From Symsagittifera roscoffensis (taxonomy: Eukaryota; Xenacoelomorpha; Acoela; Convolutidae), in contig NC_087064.1 of assembly GCF_963678635.1 (NCBI RefSeq), forward strand, positions 59,652,338-59,716,337: DNA of 64,000 bases. Reading direction: 5' to 3'. Positions 33,691-44,961 of this stretch are shown here, piece after piece. Numbering within the stretch: position 1 is the stretch's first letter; the number at the start of each line of letters is the position of its first letter. The notes beneath the pieces were generated by a model, which worked only from the letters and a program-made list of their open reading frames with translations, was not told the DNA's origin and searched no databases. The position numbers were made by a program, and so were the translations under genes.

Positions 33691-34343
33691 ATTATAAATT
33701 TCTTACAACCTAACTAAGTTGTTCCACGTCTGCTCAATTTCTTGTGGATGCAGCCTATTATCATTAAACCCGGCATTAATGGTAACTGTTTTAAGGCGCT
33801 TTGGTCTGTATTGTAAAACAGTGTCATACAGATTTTGGAGTGTGGCGCCGCGGTAAGTGAATTGAAGATTTTACTACAGCTGGTTTGATACATTTTGTCC
33901 TTGATGTGCCAATTACAACCTTCTGTGAAAATTCAAGGATTCGCCTTGCCTGGATTCGGGGCATCCACCTGAAACTCACACAGCGAAGGCAACGGAGAAG
34001 CTCTTACGTAGAAAATTGGGGGAATGGATGGCCAATGAATCAAGGAGTTTAATTTAAATCTAAGAATTTAAAAAAAAAATTACAAAAAAACGAAAAATTG
34101 ATAGGTAGGAACGGTACAACCTGTGGTGTTGTTGAAGGATAGTTCCACCTGCTCACTCCTTCTTGCGTCTAGATACTAGAGACTAGTGATGTAGTATGAT
34201 GCCATTTGTATTCTGCAGTGAGTCGATGTGACGTGGATAAAAGTAATTTCGTGCATTTTGTAAATTCTGTTCGATGACACTGTATCTATTTTACGAACAT
34301 TGCGTGATTCAATGAGGACATTGACCGGACTGTCCGGGGAGTA
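33691..34343. other. Sequence in front of LTR C
   Basis: No gene. A short open stretch near 33,940-34,060 (reads KATEKLLRRKLGEWMANES) might be the tail of a lost retroelement ORF. The last 100 bases carry family motifs shared with the sequence before LTR B, including GAGGACAT and the polypurine tract at 34,332-34,343. Confidence 0.4.
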
Positions 34344-35265
34344 TGTGACATTCGACCAGAATGGCCAAAATGCAATCTCTGCAGAATTCGAATTTTAGCA
34401 GCGAGCCTTCCGGATTGGTGATTATTAAGAATTAAGAACGTTATTTGAACGATTGAACAAAACGTGAAGGTTAAAGGATTCGGGAATTGCTAATTTTTAA
34501 ATTTTCGAAGTGATTACGTAACATTTCTGAGAAACGTCAGAAACGACCATTTTAGCAAAAAGAACTAAGAAAAACAGAACAACATTAGTTGCGCGGACGA
34601 TAAGTACGAAAATTGTGAGAAAAAAACAATAGCAGATTGCAGGAATAGCAGTGAACACTCCGAGTTGCAACTATTGTGTCGCTACAATAGTTGCAAGGCT
34701 GTTGCAGACAACGGTGAAGGGTGGAGGACAGCCTTCCGGATTAAGAAGAAATCAAGATTAACGAGCTTGATTCAGTGGATTCAAGAATCCGGAAGGGTTT
34801 CGGAACTGAGACTTTTATTCTTTTATATAGACTTTTAGCTTCTTGTCATGTCCTGATTTGAATTTAATTAACAACTGGATTCATTTTGATAAGGATGAGA
34901 AGCTAGGAGTTGGGGGAAAGGGTTGATCCATCTTCGATGGAGATGATGATTTTTATCTACTGAACAAAAACAATAGTAATATAATAAGTAGTAGCCCTGT
35001 TTTTAGGAGTGACCTCGTGGTCTAGGGATACTGAGACCCAGCCATGAGCTCACTATTTCTGCATGTAATTAAATTAATTTGAGTGTTTTGACCGAAGCCG
35101 AAAGCAGTAACGTTTTTGTCGACCCGATGTTGGAAAAGACCACCGAAAAGTACTGGCTTGGTAGAGACGGTGAAAAGCATGAAAAGCTCTGTTTAGACGT
35201 TAGCCAGTCGTCTTAAGACTTAGTTTTGTTTTCCGTCGATATGTATCTTCCGGGCGAATGTTACA
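34344..35265 (+). repeat. LTR copy C, diverged
   Basis: Starts TGTGACATTC directly after the polypurine tract GTCCGGGGAGTA and ends GAATGTTACA. Blocks shared with LTR A in the same order are TTGATCCATC..GATGGA, AGCCCTGTTTTTA and ATACTGAGACC. The rest has diverged. With a tract in front and no matching left LTR in the window it is a 3' LTR or the remnant of a second element. A TTTTATATAG at about 34,823 is a possible TATA box. Confidence 0.6.
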
Positions 35266-35883
35266 CCTTTTGGTGTGAAAGAGATACGGGACAATGCTGT
35301 CTTCACGTTGATTGGTGTTGATCAAATTGCACCTTTGATAGAACTGGCTCCAATGAGGTACACCATTATCAAATCTTCATCTTCTAAGCTAGAGGCGTGG
35401 GACTTGCTAAAAGTGTGTGATAGATTCAGTCCACTGGCTCAATTAGTTTGAAATCACACGGTATGTGAATGGGTAATGGGCAAATCTATTTAATAAGTTT
35501 ATCACAACAATAAGGCTAATCCTAAGATTTGGTTGTGGGCAATGAACAAGTTTTTTTCACAGCTCGTAGTTGTGGCTTGTTTCTGTGGACAAAAATAACC
35601 AATTCAGAAGTATCTTCTACATTGTAGAAAATGCCATTTAGTTTTTCCGAAAAACTTTCCACAAAAGAATACGCGAATACTCGATTGAGTTTTCGAACGA
35701 TTGAACTGCCTGCATTTACATAAATATCAAACACTAACTTAATAACAACAGATTTTTAAACAAACTCATTTTTTCTGAAGATCAGTAACAATTGGGATCA
35801 CACTATTTCAATGAAAAAGTCAAGTTGAATTCATAGTTTTAATTTAGGCTGAATTTATCCCGTTTTAATTTCTTCAGATTATC
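35266..35883. other. Region upstream of Elongin A
   Basis: No gene recognised. The sequence TTTTAATTTCTTCAG at 35,865-35,879 looks like a splice acceptor just before the ATG at 35,884, so a non-coding first exon or further coding exons could lie upstream. Confidence 0.4.
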
Positions 35884-38800
35884 ATGGCATCCGATCTGTT
35901 CTTGCCGACGCCGCTCAAAAAATCCAAGTTGGATATTCCGGAGCTTCCCGATATTGTTTTCCCGCCTGTCTTCAACCCTCAACTGCTTGAGGCTGCCTCA
36001 AACAAAATAACTGAGCTGAAACGAAATAATCAGATAAATGGGAGCGTGCCTCATGGTTAGTATCATTACACCATCAACGGTTTTATGATAAGATCTTTTC
36101 ATTTCGCAACTTATATTACGAGTTTTAGTTTTTCCTCTCGAACTCGCATAATTTTGTTCTCAATGAATTAGCTTGGTTACCAATCCTTGCACTAACAAAC
36201 TTCCTCTCTCTACTTGTGGTAGTTCAGGAGTTCATTTTTTTCAATCGAAATTAGTGTTCAATAAACAATTATTTCCCTGCATTGTGTTTTGCATTGACAA
36301 TTTCTTAGCGCATTTAAGAAGACAGTGGACACTGGGGATCTCTGGTTCGAATCCCGATAAGAGCCAATTTTTTATTTTTCAAACCTGGTTGTTTTGGCAA
36401 TTTAAAGCTCCCATTTGCTGGTGTCCGGAACGTGCACCTTCGCCCCTGTGTAAATTTTTCTGTTCAATTCGCTCTTTCTTTTAGTTTTAGATTTTATTTT
36501 GATTCCACTCCAATTATTGTGTGTCTGCTTAATTAAAGCGGCCTCACTGCAGCCTGGTTATTTAATTAGAAGTCATGTTTGGGAGTAGTATAATCTAGTT
36601 AACTGCGGTGTAGAGGTGAAGGCAGAAGACTCTTGATTCGAATCCCGTAGCATTGTTTTCCAATTGATTTATTCGTATTTTTTTAAGAGTCGATGAACCT
36701 AATGAAGATTCGTATATAAGTGGTGATGATTTTTTTCAGGAAAACTTTAAAAATTTTTAGCGCTCAAATTTGATTTTTTGCCGCTTGAATTATGATTTTT
36801 TTTAAGTTCAGCTCATTTTCTCAAAAGGAAGGTTAACTCCTCTATCGAGTAGCGAAAGGATAAAGGTCGCAAAAAATGTGATCTACTTCTAATTTCGTTA
36901 GTGTATTTTTAATTAGATTTTCCCAGCGAAATAAAAACCTTACCTATTAATCCAGTTTTCTCAAATAGAGTTCATTTTAGCAAAAATTTCAGATCACAAA
37001 TTGTTCTTGAAATTCAGAGAGCTTTAAGGCCATGTATTTTTAACTTTGAAATTCGAAAGTTGAAGTTTTGTCGAAAAACAAGTCAGTGTTTTTACGTTTC
37101 CTTTCGCCACTGTCTACTGGCTAAGTTTTGAATTACTAGGGCTCCTTTTTGCCGTTACTTACTAGTTTTAAAAGACTTAAAATTACGTATACTCAATTAT
37201 TAAAAATAACAGGATTATTTAGGAATGAAATGAATGAAGTATAAATGTTATTTAGCAACAGCGGGAACAGAAAAAATATCTTTGGCTGGAGTTTTATCAA
37301 CCATATCTTGAAAAGCACTTCTTGTTTGTTGGTTATGTTTTTCCTCTGTGTAAGGTTCTTCTGAAGTTCGTAATGAATCTCAGCCCCGCACAGTTTCGTT
37401 CAAAAGTAATTTCCAAGCTGGATTGTGGATTTGGAATTTAACTACACTTGTTTCAGCGAGCCCATCGAGATTGCCGACGGAGACGTCAAAGGATTCCAAA
37501 AGCAACGATCTGAAACTAGCAATTGTATCCAAGAGGACAATGCCTAAACTATACAGCCGGTCAAAACGCTACGATACATCAGTGAATGGTTAGTGATATC
37601 AAATTATCCACGGGTGACTCAATACCCACTAAATACAGAAAAAATCCTAAATTATTTCCTTTTTTATCAGATATCGTGATCTAAATCTCGAAATCTGAAA
37701 GTTTTCACTGATTGTTATAAATTCGCAAACTTTGTTTCTATAAAAGAAACTGATTTAAATTATTTAAATGATTTCTGCTGGAATTTTTAGTAAACTTTGG
37801 ATAGCATGTCTCATAATTCCTGGTTCTCATCACAGTGCATATAAAAAGTTTTAAAACTTGTTCACTATAGAATTCATTTTTTAGTGCTTTGGTTTTTGAT
37901 TTTTCTACCAATTCACTTCGTTCTTTTATTTCGTCAGTTTTACGAATGTCTGTTGGCTATACTTGAGTTCAATTCTTGTTCATTCGCTAGAAGGTAGGTT
38001 AAATGCCTTCTCTAGTTATGAAAGCTGAAATGGCGGGAAAAAACGTGATCGATTTCTTTTTTCGAAAGTGGAAATAAATCTTTAGATTTTCCAGCGGAAT
38101 TTTTCTAATAATTCAGTTTTTCAAATGGGTTAGTTTTATCTAAATAGTGCCAATTATAAATTGGTCTTGAAAGTCAAAGAGCATTAAAGACATGTAATTT
38201 TTCGTTTGAAATTCGAAAGTTGAAGTTTCTTTGCATTCTATGACTCTTTCGAAATGTCTGTTGGCTATGTCTATACTTGCGATTAGTAAGTGATATCAAA
38301 TCGGAATACGTTTTTTCGGGTTAACAACTACTGAAACAAAATTAACTAAATGACTTATCACTTTGCAGCACTTGTGAATCACCATGCTCAATTTCACGAA
38401 AATTCAAATTTAACTGCTGGGTGGGTTGAGTTTTTACAGGTTTTTACAGTTTTCATTGGAGTTTTTTTTTACGAAATCAATATTTTTTTTCGGCTCAACT
38501 GTTGTAAAGATTCTCGGCCTTGTTTCAGCTTCGTAACTTTTGTTCAATTGCTAATTTGAATAATTACTTAATTTCTTTCTTGGCATGTTTGCCTAGAGTT
38601 CCTGTTTGATAAAAAAACAGGTATTATGAAAATGTATGGGATGGGTTTTTTCTATTTCAATTTTTTTGAAACGCTCTGAAAAAAATTTAGTTTAAAAAAC
38701 CCTTCTACCCATGTTCAAAAAAGGGGTGTCTATAGAAAGACCGCCCGCATACTCGCCTGGTCTCGTTTTATTTACATCTTTGTCTACAGCCTTCCAAAAA

Positions 38801-41800
38801 GTCTGTGGGGGGAATATTTGACCAACATTTTTGATTTTTTATCGTTTTCTCAAACTAACCTACCAAATCTGAGATTAAGGGTTCAGTGGAGAAAAAGGCG
38901 AGTATGAAGTTCACCTGCTTTAGCGGACAATCACAATTTTTTTTACACAAGGTTAAGGTCCTCGGAAAAGTCTTTTTTTTTATTTTTGAAAGATTTTTTT
39001 TTCTAAATTTATGAATACGCTCACAAATCTGAAATCTTGGGTGCAATCTTAAGAACGGGTTCTGTGAAGCTCCTCTACTTACGCGACTACGCCCATTTTA
39101 CACGAAACACTATGACTCGCAGAAATGTCAAAATTTTGATTTTTTGACTGTTTTTTGAAACTTTTTAACTTTTCTCGACAACAAACCTGCCAAATCTGAT
39201 ATCATAGGTTAAATCGACACAACAGGTTGTTGGAAGCTTATCATTATACTTTGCTGCGACCAGGTTTTTCTAGGCTACTCCTTAAATTTTGGTAAGAGAA
39301 TTGTTATATCTTTGGCAAAATTCTAAATTTTTTTCGGAAAGCTTAATTTTTTTTCCGGAAAGATTGTATTAGTTTTTGTTCGAAAATACGTTTTATTTAT
39401 CATAATTTCCAGCGGATTGAAAAAGTTACCTTTTGACACAGTTTTCTCCATTTCGGTCAGTCCTATGAAAAATGTTTCAATAAATAAGAGGTTTAACGCT
39501 TCGACTATCTAAAAGTATTTCTACAAAACTTGGTAATTAATTATATATTTAAATGCGGGCTTTAATATCTCGCCGTGTTTAAGCTTTTTCAACGTATTAT
39601 TTTTGCATGTTTAACAAAAGAATTTTTGCACGTTTAAGCTACATGGTATATTGCAATGGTTAAGATTTTTTCCGGTTTTCCAGTTTAAATTCAGTGTATA
39701 TTTCATCAAATTTGAAATTAGCAACCCAATAGTGGGATGCTGTCAGGGTTTTCCCAGGTTCTGCGATACTGGCCTCCATATATGAATAATCAAATACTTT
39801 CAGTTTACGAGATACGGCAATTTTCGAGATTTTTCAAAAAATATCTAAAAAATTTATTTTAAATAAATTCTAAAAATTTGAAATTCTGACCCTGTAGTTG
39901 GGTGCTGTCAGGGGTTGCTAATCTTGCCTCTAAGTCTCACTTCTCAAATCCTTGCAGTTTTCAAGATATGACGTTTTTCATGATTTTTTCCAAAATTTTC
40001 AGAAAAACTTACATGTTAAAAAATTCCACAAAACGTTGAAGATCTCAATCCTGCTGTTGGAAACTGTGAGAGAGTATTTTCAGGGGTTGCGAATGTTGCC
40101 TCTGAATATGACTGCTAAAATTCTTGTAGTCTTCGAGATATGACGTTTTTAAGGATTTTTTCAAAAAATTTCGGAAAACTTAATTTTTTTTCTGAAAAAG
40201 TTGAAGTTCGACTCTCTATAGTGAGATTCTGTCAGGGTATTTTCAGGAGTTATGATTCTCGCCTCCAACTAAGAATGCCCAAATTTTTTCAGCTTACGAG
40301 ATTCGACGTTTTTTGTGATTTTTTTCAGAAATTTTCAGAAAACTCAAATTCAAAAATAATTCACGAAATTGAAATGCCCAACCTTGTAGTTGTATGCTGT
40401 CAGAGTACTGTCAAGGATTGCGAATACTGCCTTCAAATAAGACTGCTCAAATCTTGGTAGTTTTTGAGATGTGACTGACCTTTTGTCTGATTTTCAAAAA
40501 ACTATCTTTTGTAATGATGAGTTCCATTATTATGTAAGTTTTGTTTGTTTTTAGCTTTAAAAGATTTGGCAAGTCTTAAAATCGATTTATTACCTTAACG
40601 TTGTTTCGTTTGAAGGGCAAAATTTATATAAAAATTCTTGAATAAAAAAACTTAGCAAAATTTGTAATTATGAGCCCTGTAATTACACTCGAAGGATGCA
40701 AATCTTATTTCCATTATATGCGGTTTTTTATGTGTTGTTAAAAATTCGAAGCACTGGAGGTGTGTTACAGGCTAGTTGTTTTTAAAGGATGTGTTGGCTG
40801 TATTGGGCAGCAAGGCCAGATGGTGGGGGCCCCGGATTGATAATCTCGTGATCCGTGTTTTGAGTAACGTAGTCGAAAAAATCTTATTGTTTTTAAAGCT
40901 TATTTTTTTCCTGAGCTTACTTTCATTTTTTGCGTTGCTCTCATCCTGTATCGCAAGTGATAAAATGTTTTTGTTTTAAATAAAATGTTATCAGCGAGTC
41001 TTGTGTGGTTTAGAAAGTGTACGTGTACCTCGGCTATTTGAGCTCTGTATAAGAGTGCTGGCAGCAAACATTGATGCGATCGATGAAGTAGGTGATCTTC
41101 CTTATGATGTCTTAAAGGATGTCTTGGACAAGTGTAATCCGATGCAACTGATGCGAATCGAATCGCACAATCCGGTAATCTTTATTTTCTTTATTACTCA
41201 ACATGTTAAAGACATCTAAGCAATTTTTTGGTTAAGTTATGTTTGATCACACATTCATTTTTCTTGTGACAATTTGAGTTTTTCAAGATCGATTTCTGAA
41301 TCTATTTTAATATCTATGAGCTGGTTTTAGAGCTCTTTTTCGCCGTTCCTTTTGCAAAAATCTGTTTCTTCGACTTTGAAATTTTTCATCGCTTAAATTA
41401 AGCCCATAAATGTTTCAGCACTTGATAGAGGACACTGAACACCTTTGGGAGGGATTCTGCAGACGTGAATTCAAAAATGCGGAGCTGCGCAAGGAGAACG
41501 ATCAAGGCTGGTGCGAATACTATGTGAGCCTGTGTGAGTTCAGAGACAAAAAACTAGAGCAACTGAAGTCGAAAGTGAGCCAGCATCTAATTGAAGCAGA
41601 GGCTCCTAAACGAAAGACTAAGTACACTTCCGTCGTTTCTCGGCCAACAGGTCGCGATCGTTACTTGGCACAAAATTCGCCGCAAAAAGAGCAAATGAGA
41701 AAGAGAAGTGAAGCTAAGTTCACTATTGATAAATCAAAAACTTCAACTGTTTCTGATCCAATTCTGAAATCGAAACCGGTGCTGACTGAAGCCCCCGTGG

Positions 41801-42246
41801 TGATACCTTCGCGCGCTGAAATTCTCGCCAAGCGAGGACTGAAGACACTTAACGACCCAAAAAAGTTTAAAACGCAAACAAATGCCATGGAAATGGTGCC
41901 TCCCAAAGTAAGGCTATCAAGTGTGGTTAGCTCAGGAAGTAGTTTTAGAAATAACTCAACAGCGCCTGTTTTCAATAAACCAAGAGTTTCAATGTCGAAT
42001 AGTTCGATTGAAATAAAGGCAGAGAAAATGCCGAAGTCATCCAATGGAATCGTACCTTTATCTAAACTAAGTTTTGTACCAAATGAAAGGCCTCTCAGTG
42101 GACGAAATGAAACTAAGCAGGTCGGAGAATCGGATAAAGTCAAATCAAGTTCATCAGCGATTCCCACTAAGTTGAAAAAGGACCTCAAATCTCAGCCGAA
42201 TTCATCCAAGAAGAAAGTTGTTCGTCAGTCTTTGTTCGGGTCATAG
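35884..42246 (+). CDS. ELOA: Elongin A (4 exons)
   Basis: Elongin A is the transcription-active subunit of the Elongin (SIII) complex; with Elongin B and C it speeds RNA polymerase II elongation and serves in a ubiquitin ligase. My model has exons 35,884-36,055, 37,457-37,588, 40,999-41,174 and 41,419-42,246, with GT-AG borders and phases 1, 1, 0, giving 435 residues. Exon 1 carries IPELPDIVFPPVFNP, exon 2 MPKLYSRSKRY, and exon 3 the Elongin-C-binding BC-box region RLFELCIRVLAANIDAIDEVG. Exon 4 starts HLIEDTEHLWEGFCRREF and ends in a Ser/Lys-rich tail. The TFIIS-like N-terminal domain of vertebrate Elongin A is not seen. The acceptor of exon 3 (GCGAG) was chosen because only it keeps the frame. 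Confidence 0.85.
36056..37456 (+). other. Elongin A intron 1
   Basis: GT-AG intron of 1.4 kb without a gene. Two tRNA-like B boxes lie in it (GGTTCGAATCC at about 36,344 and GATTCGAATCC at about 36,643), possible SINE remnants. A segment at about 36,820-37,080 is a diverged copy of 37,985-38,235 in intron 2. Confidence 0.6.
39630..40500. repeat. Tandem array of about 175-bp AT-rich units
   Basis: About five diverged units, each with a GTGCTGTCAGGG-like block, a TTGCCTC..AAATC block and a GAGATATGACGTTTTT block. The first 330 bases are nearly identical to the insertion at 23,131-23,460 in the giant LTR element. Conservation falls off from left to right through the array. Confidence 0.75.
40509..40625. 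repeat. Dispersed repeat, copy 1
   Basis: About 115 bases from GTAATGATGAGTTCCA to GTTTGAAGGGCAAAA, matching 45,349-45,465 with few changes and in the same orientation. Confidence 0.8.
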
Positions 42247-42799
42247 GATTGTCCAACCGCTAAATCAATCATTAGAATCGAGCCGATCTATAAAATGGTA
42301 AAGGGTTTGATTAAAAATGTGGATAGCAAAAATATAACAAGGTGCTGAGGAACAAACTCATTATTCTATTTCTGTAAAAAACATGCAGCCAATGATGCTT
42401 TTTCTAGCATAAATTTATTTTAGGGTTTTTCTGCTCATTCACAGCAAATAACTGAATAGCTCATCAGAAATAATTGAACGCCTCGGTTTCTAAGTTTGAT
42501 TAAATGACCTTTCTTAAACCGATCAATTTAGTCTAAATAAGTTAATTTCTGCTCGCATCGTATGAGATTTGTGAAATTGGGTGGAATACGCAAAAGACCC
42601 TTAGTTCATTTCCGGAATCAAGTTTTCAAAACAAAGTCCAACTAATTGGTGCTTCAAGTTTATGACAAATTTAACTATTTATTGCTATCCTGCCTTTGTA
42701 TTAATTTCCTACTTCTTAAACAATGGTTTGTATGGCTGGTGCTTCAATAGTTATATTAGTGTTACTACAAATTTTTACAGCAGTAATCCAAATATTCCG
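42247..42799. other. Elongin A 3' side to the MULE
   Basis: 3' untranslated and intergenic sequence with no further gene. The last 12 bases, 42,788-42,799, are the left target duplication of the Mutator-like element. Confidence 0.5.
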
Positions 42800-43216
42800 T
42801 GTCTGTACAAAACAGTCCCATACAAAACAGTCCAATACAAAACAGTCCGAAAAAACATAGCAAAGTTCAAAAAAACAGTCCCATACAAAACAGTCCCAAA
42901 AATAGTCCAAAAAACAGTCCCATTGATCGAAGTGATAATTGTTCTAGAAGCTGATAAGTAAATTTATCTCATATTAAACGCATTTTGATTCCAACTAATC
43001 CGGATAACAATAGGTAGTATATTAGAGAAATTAGAACAACCCAGATAACAGCAGCGGCCACTCAGTAAAAGCAATAATCTTCGAAACATTAAAGTTAACG
43101 CAATTTAAGAAAGTGGACTCTTTTTTTAATCTAAGCAAAAAGAGACAAGTTGTTCAATCTGTTTCATTTGCAAACACTTGACAACACTCAATAGAAACGA
43201 AATTCACTATCTATCG

Positions 43217-44500
43217 ATGGAAATCATACTTACAAACAAAAATTCTGAGTTACTGATTTTTGAAGGGTATGCTTATATTAAACACAGAACACTGGCAGAC
43301 AACTCCCTTTCCTGGCGCTGCGGACAAAGTAGCTGCAATGGCCGTGTGCGTACAAAGGACGACTCCGTTGAGATCGTTAAAAATCACTGCCACTTCCCCG
43401 ATCCAGCTGACATCGAAAAACGTAAGTTCAGAAAAACACTCAAAGATCGAGCAGCAGTATCCGATGTAACACCGCGACAGACTATTTTCGGAGTGCAGCC
43501 AGTATTTAGACAGCCGCGTATTCATACTGGTCAGTATTTAGACAAATACTGTATGAACCAATCAGAATCGAGAAAAAACATAAATAATCCAAAATAAATA
43601 ATAATTATTTATTAATTTCTTCTTTGTCTCGATTCTGATTGGTTGAAACAGTATTTGTCTAAATACTGACCAGTATGAATACGCGGCTGTCTAAATACTG
43701 ACATGTAACCCTATTTTCGCAGCCCAACGTGATGTGAACCGAGAAACAGCTGTTCATTTACCTAGTTAATCTGCTAATCAGCAAGCTGTAAATAGAGTTC
43801 GACGCAAAAAAAGACCAAAGATGGCAGAGCCAACATCGCTGACTGGCTTTGAACTACCACTGGCTCTACATAAAACCCACGATGGAGAGCAGTTCCTTCT
43901 TCACGATTCTGGTCCCCAAGATGAAAATCGGGTTATTGTGTTCGCCACGTTACCTGGATTAGACTTACTATCTTTATCGGATGATTGGTTCTGTGATGGA
44001 ACGTTTTCGACTGCTCCCAATGTTTTCTATCAGATTTATACTATACACGCTTCTGTTGAAGGATGCCTTATTCCTATTGTTTACGCTCTGCTACCCGACA
44101 AAAAGGAATCAACTTATTGTCGCCTTCTCAGTATTCTTAAAGTTGATTCCCCAAAACGCGTCACAATTGATTTTGAAGTAGCTGTGCGAAACTCGATAAT
44201 AGCTACCCATCAGAGTGCTCAAATTCAGTTTTGTTTTTTCCATATGAGTCAAAGTGTCTGGCGACATGTTCAGTCATCAGGCAATACTCACAATTACAAC
44301 AATGACCTTAATTTTCGCGAACTTATTCGATTCGAATGCTTCTCGCAACAGCATTTCTGCCCGTAGAGGACGTCCCCACAGCTTTCGAGCTTCTGCAAGG
44401 TATGGCATCTGAAGAAAGTCAGCCAATTTTCAATTAGTTCGAGGACATATATTGGTAGACTGACTTCTCAAGGACGACAGAAGCCCAGATTTGATATGAA
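43217..44500 (+). pseudogene. FLYWCH-MULE transposase (broken)
   Basis: The N-terminal part (from the ATG at 43,217) is a FLYWCH-type zinc finger with SWRCGQSSCNGRVRT and a later NHCHF, a DNA-binding fold common in animal MULE transposases. The MULE transposase core follows at 43,821-44,340 with DWFCDGTFSTAPNVFYQIYTIHA, VYALLPDKKESTYCRLL, TIDFEVAVRNSI and CFFHMSQSVWRHVQ. A frameshift near 44,338 moves the rest (LPVEDVPTAFELLQGM) to another frame, and stops occur at about 43,770, 44,437 and 44,458. The MITE at 43,505-43,695 splits the gene after FGVQPV; removing one TA copy and the MITE restores the frame. Confidence 0.8.
43505..43695. mobile_element. 191-bp Tc1/mariner-type MITE
   Basis: Its first 70 bases, from TTTAGACAGCCGCG, are the near-perfect reverse complement of its last 70, and TA flanks both sides (43,503-43,504 and 43,696-43,697). 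The TIR contains an inner copy of its own end motif (CAGTATTTAGAC). It has no ORF. TA duplication and size point to a Tc1/mariner-mobilised MITE. Confidence 0.85.
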
Positions 44501-44651
44501 ACCGGCAAAATAATGAATACATACAAGGTGTTGATTTTTCTTTTCCCTCCGCCCAACCCTCTAAGGTTGAACCCTTTGTTGTACCCTAGATATACCCGTT
44601 ATCATATTTACCCGAATTTCAACTTTTTTCGGAAAATTGGAAATATTTTTG

Positions 44652-44722
44652 TGCCGCCGGAGATTCGATCCTTTGATCTCTAGAGTTTGAGACTAACGCT
44701 TTAACCACTATACCATGAGTCC
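44652..44722 (-). tRNA. tRNA-like remnant in the MULE
   Basis: On the minus strand an A-box-like CATGGTATAGTGGTTAAAGC, a possible anticodon arm with CAA, and a B-box-like GGATCGAATCT lie at normal tRNA spacing. The acceptor ends do not pair, so it is a tRNA-derived remnant or SINE head and not a working tRNA. Confidence 0.3.
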
Positions 44723-44961
44723 TTTGATTTTCATCCGAATTATTGTTCCAAATTTGGCTCTTTGATCTTTAATTGCCCATGTTTGAGTTTTCAAAGCGTA
44801 GATCAATTCTGTCGGCGCCAAATGATCAAGGTCATGAAATTCAACTGGTTTTGGACTGTTTTGTATGGGACTGTTTTTTAGAACCTTTTTTTGATGTTTC
44901 GGACTCTTTTGTATGGGACTGTTTTGTATGGGACTGTTTTGTATATGCACCAAATATTCTG

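Larger units (their letters stand above)
37589..40998 (+). other. Elongin A intron 2
   Basis: A 3.4-kb intron filled with AT-rich repeat remnants: the diverged copy at 37,985-38,235, the tandem array at 39,630-40,500, and a 115-base dispersed repeat at about 40,509-40,625. No ORF in it is supported as a gene. Confidence 0.6.
42800..44949 (+). mobile_element. Mutator-like transposon with FLYWCH domain, end to end
   Basis: The ends are inverted repeats of about 105 bases: 42,800-42,905 against the reverse complement of 44,849-44,949, about 85% alike by eye. Each TIR is itself built of 15-bp sub-repeats (TACAAAACAGTCCCA). The flanks CCAAATATTCCG (42,788-42,799) and CCAAATATTCTG (44,950-44,961) form a target duplication of 10 bases exact, 12 with one mismatch, close to the 9-11 bases typical of MULEs. 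The transposase frame inside is broken and a MITE is inserted in it. Confidence 0.85.

Noticed and set aside
40776-40979. Open frame as an extra Elongin A exon
   Set aside because: It has no similarity to the family, and the exon 2 to exon 3 join keeps the frame without it.
42716-42961. Small proteins over the MULE ends
   Set aside because: They are translations of the TACAAAACAGTCCCA sub-repeats of the TIR.
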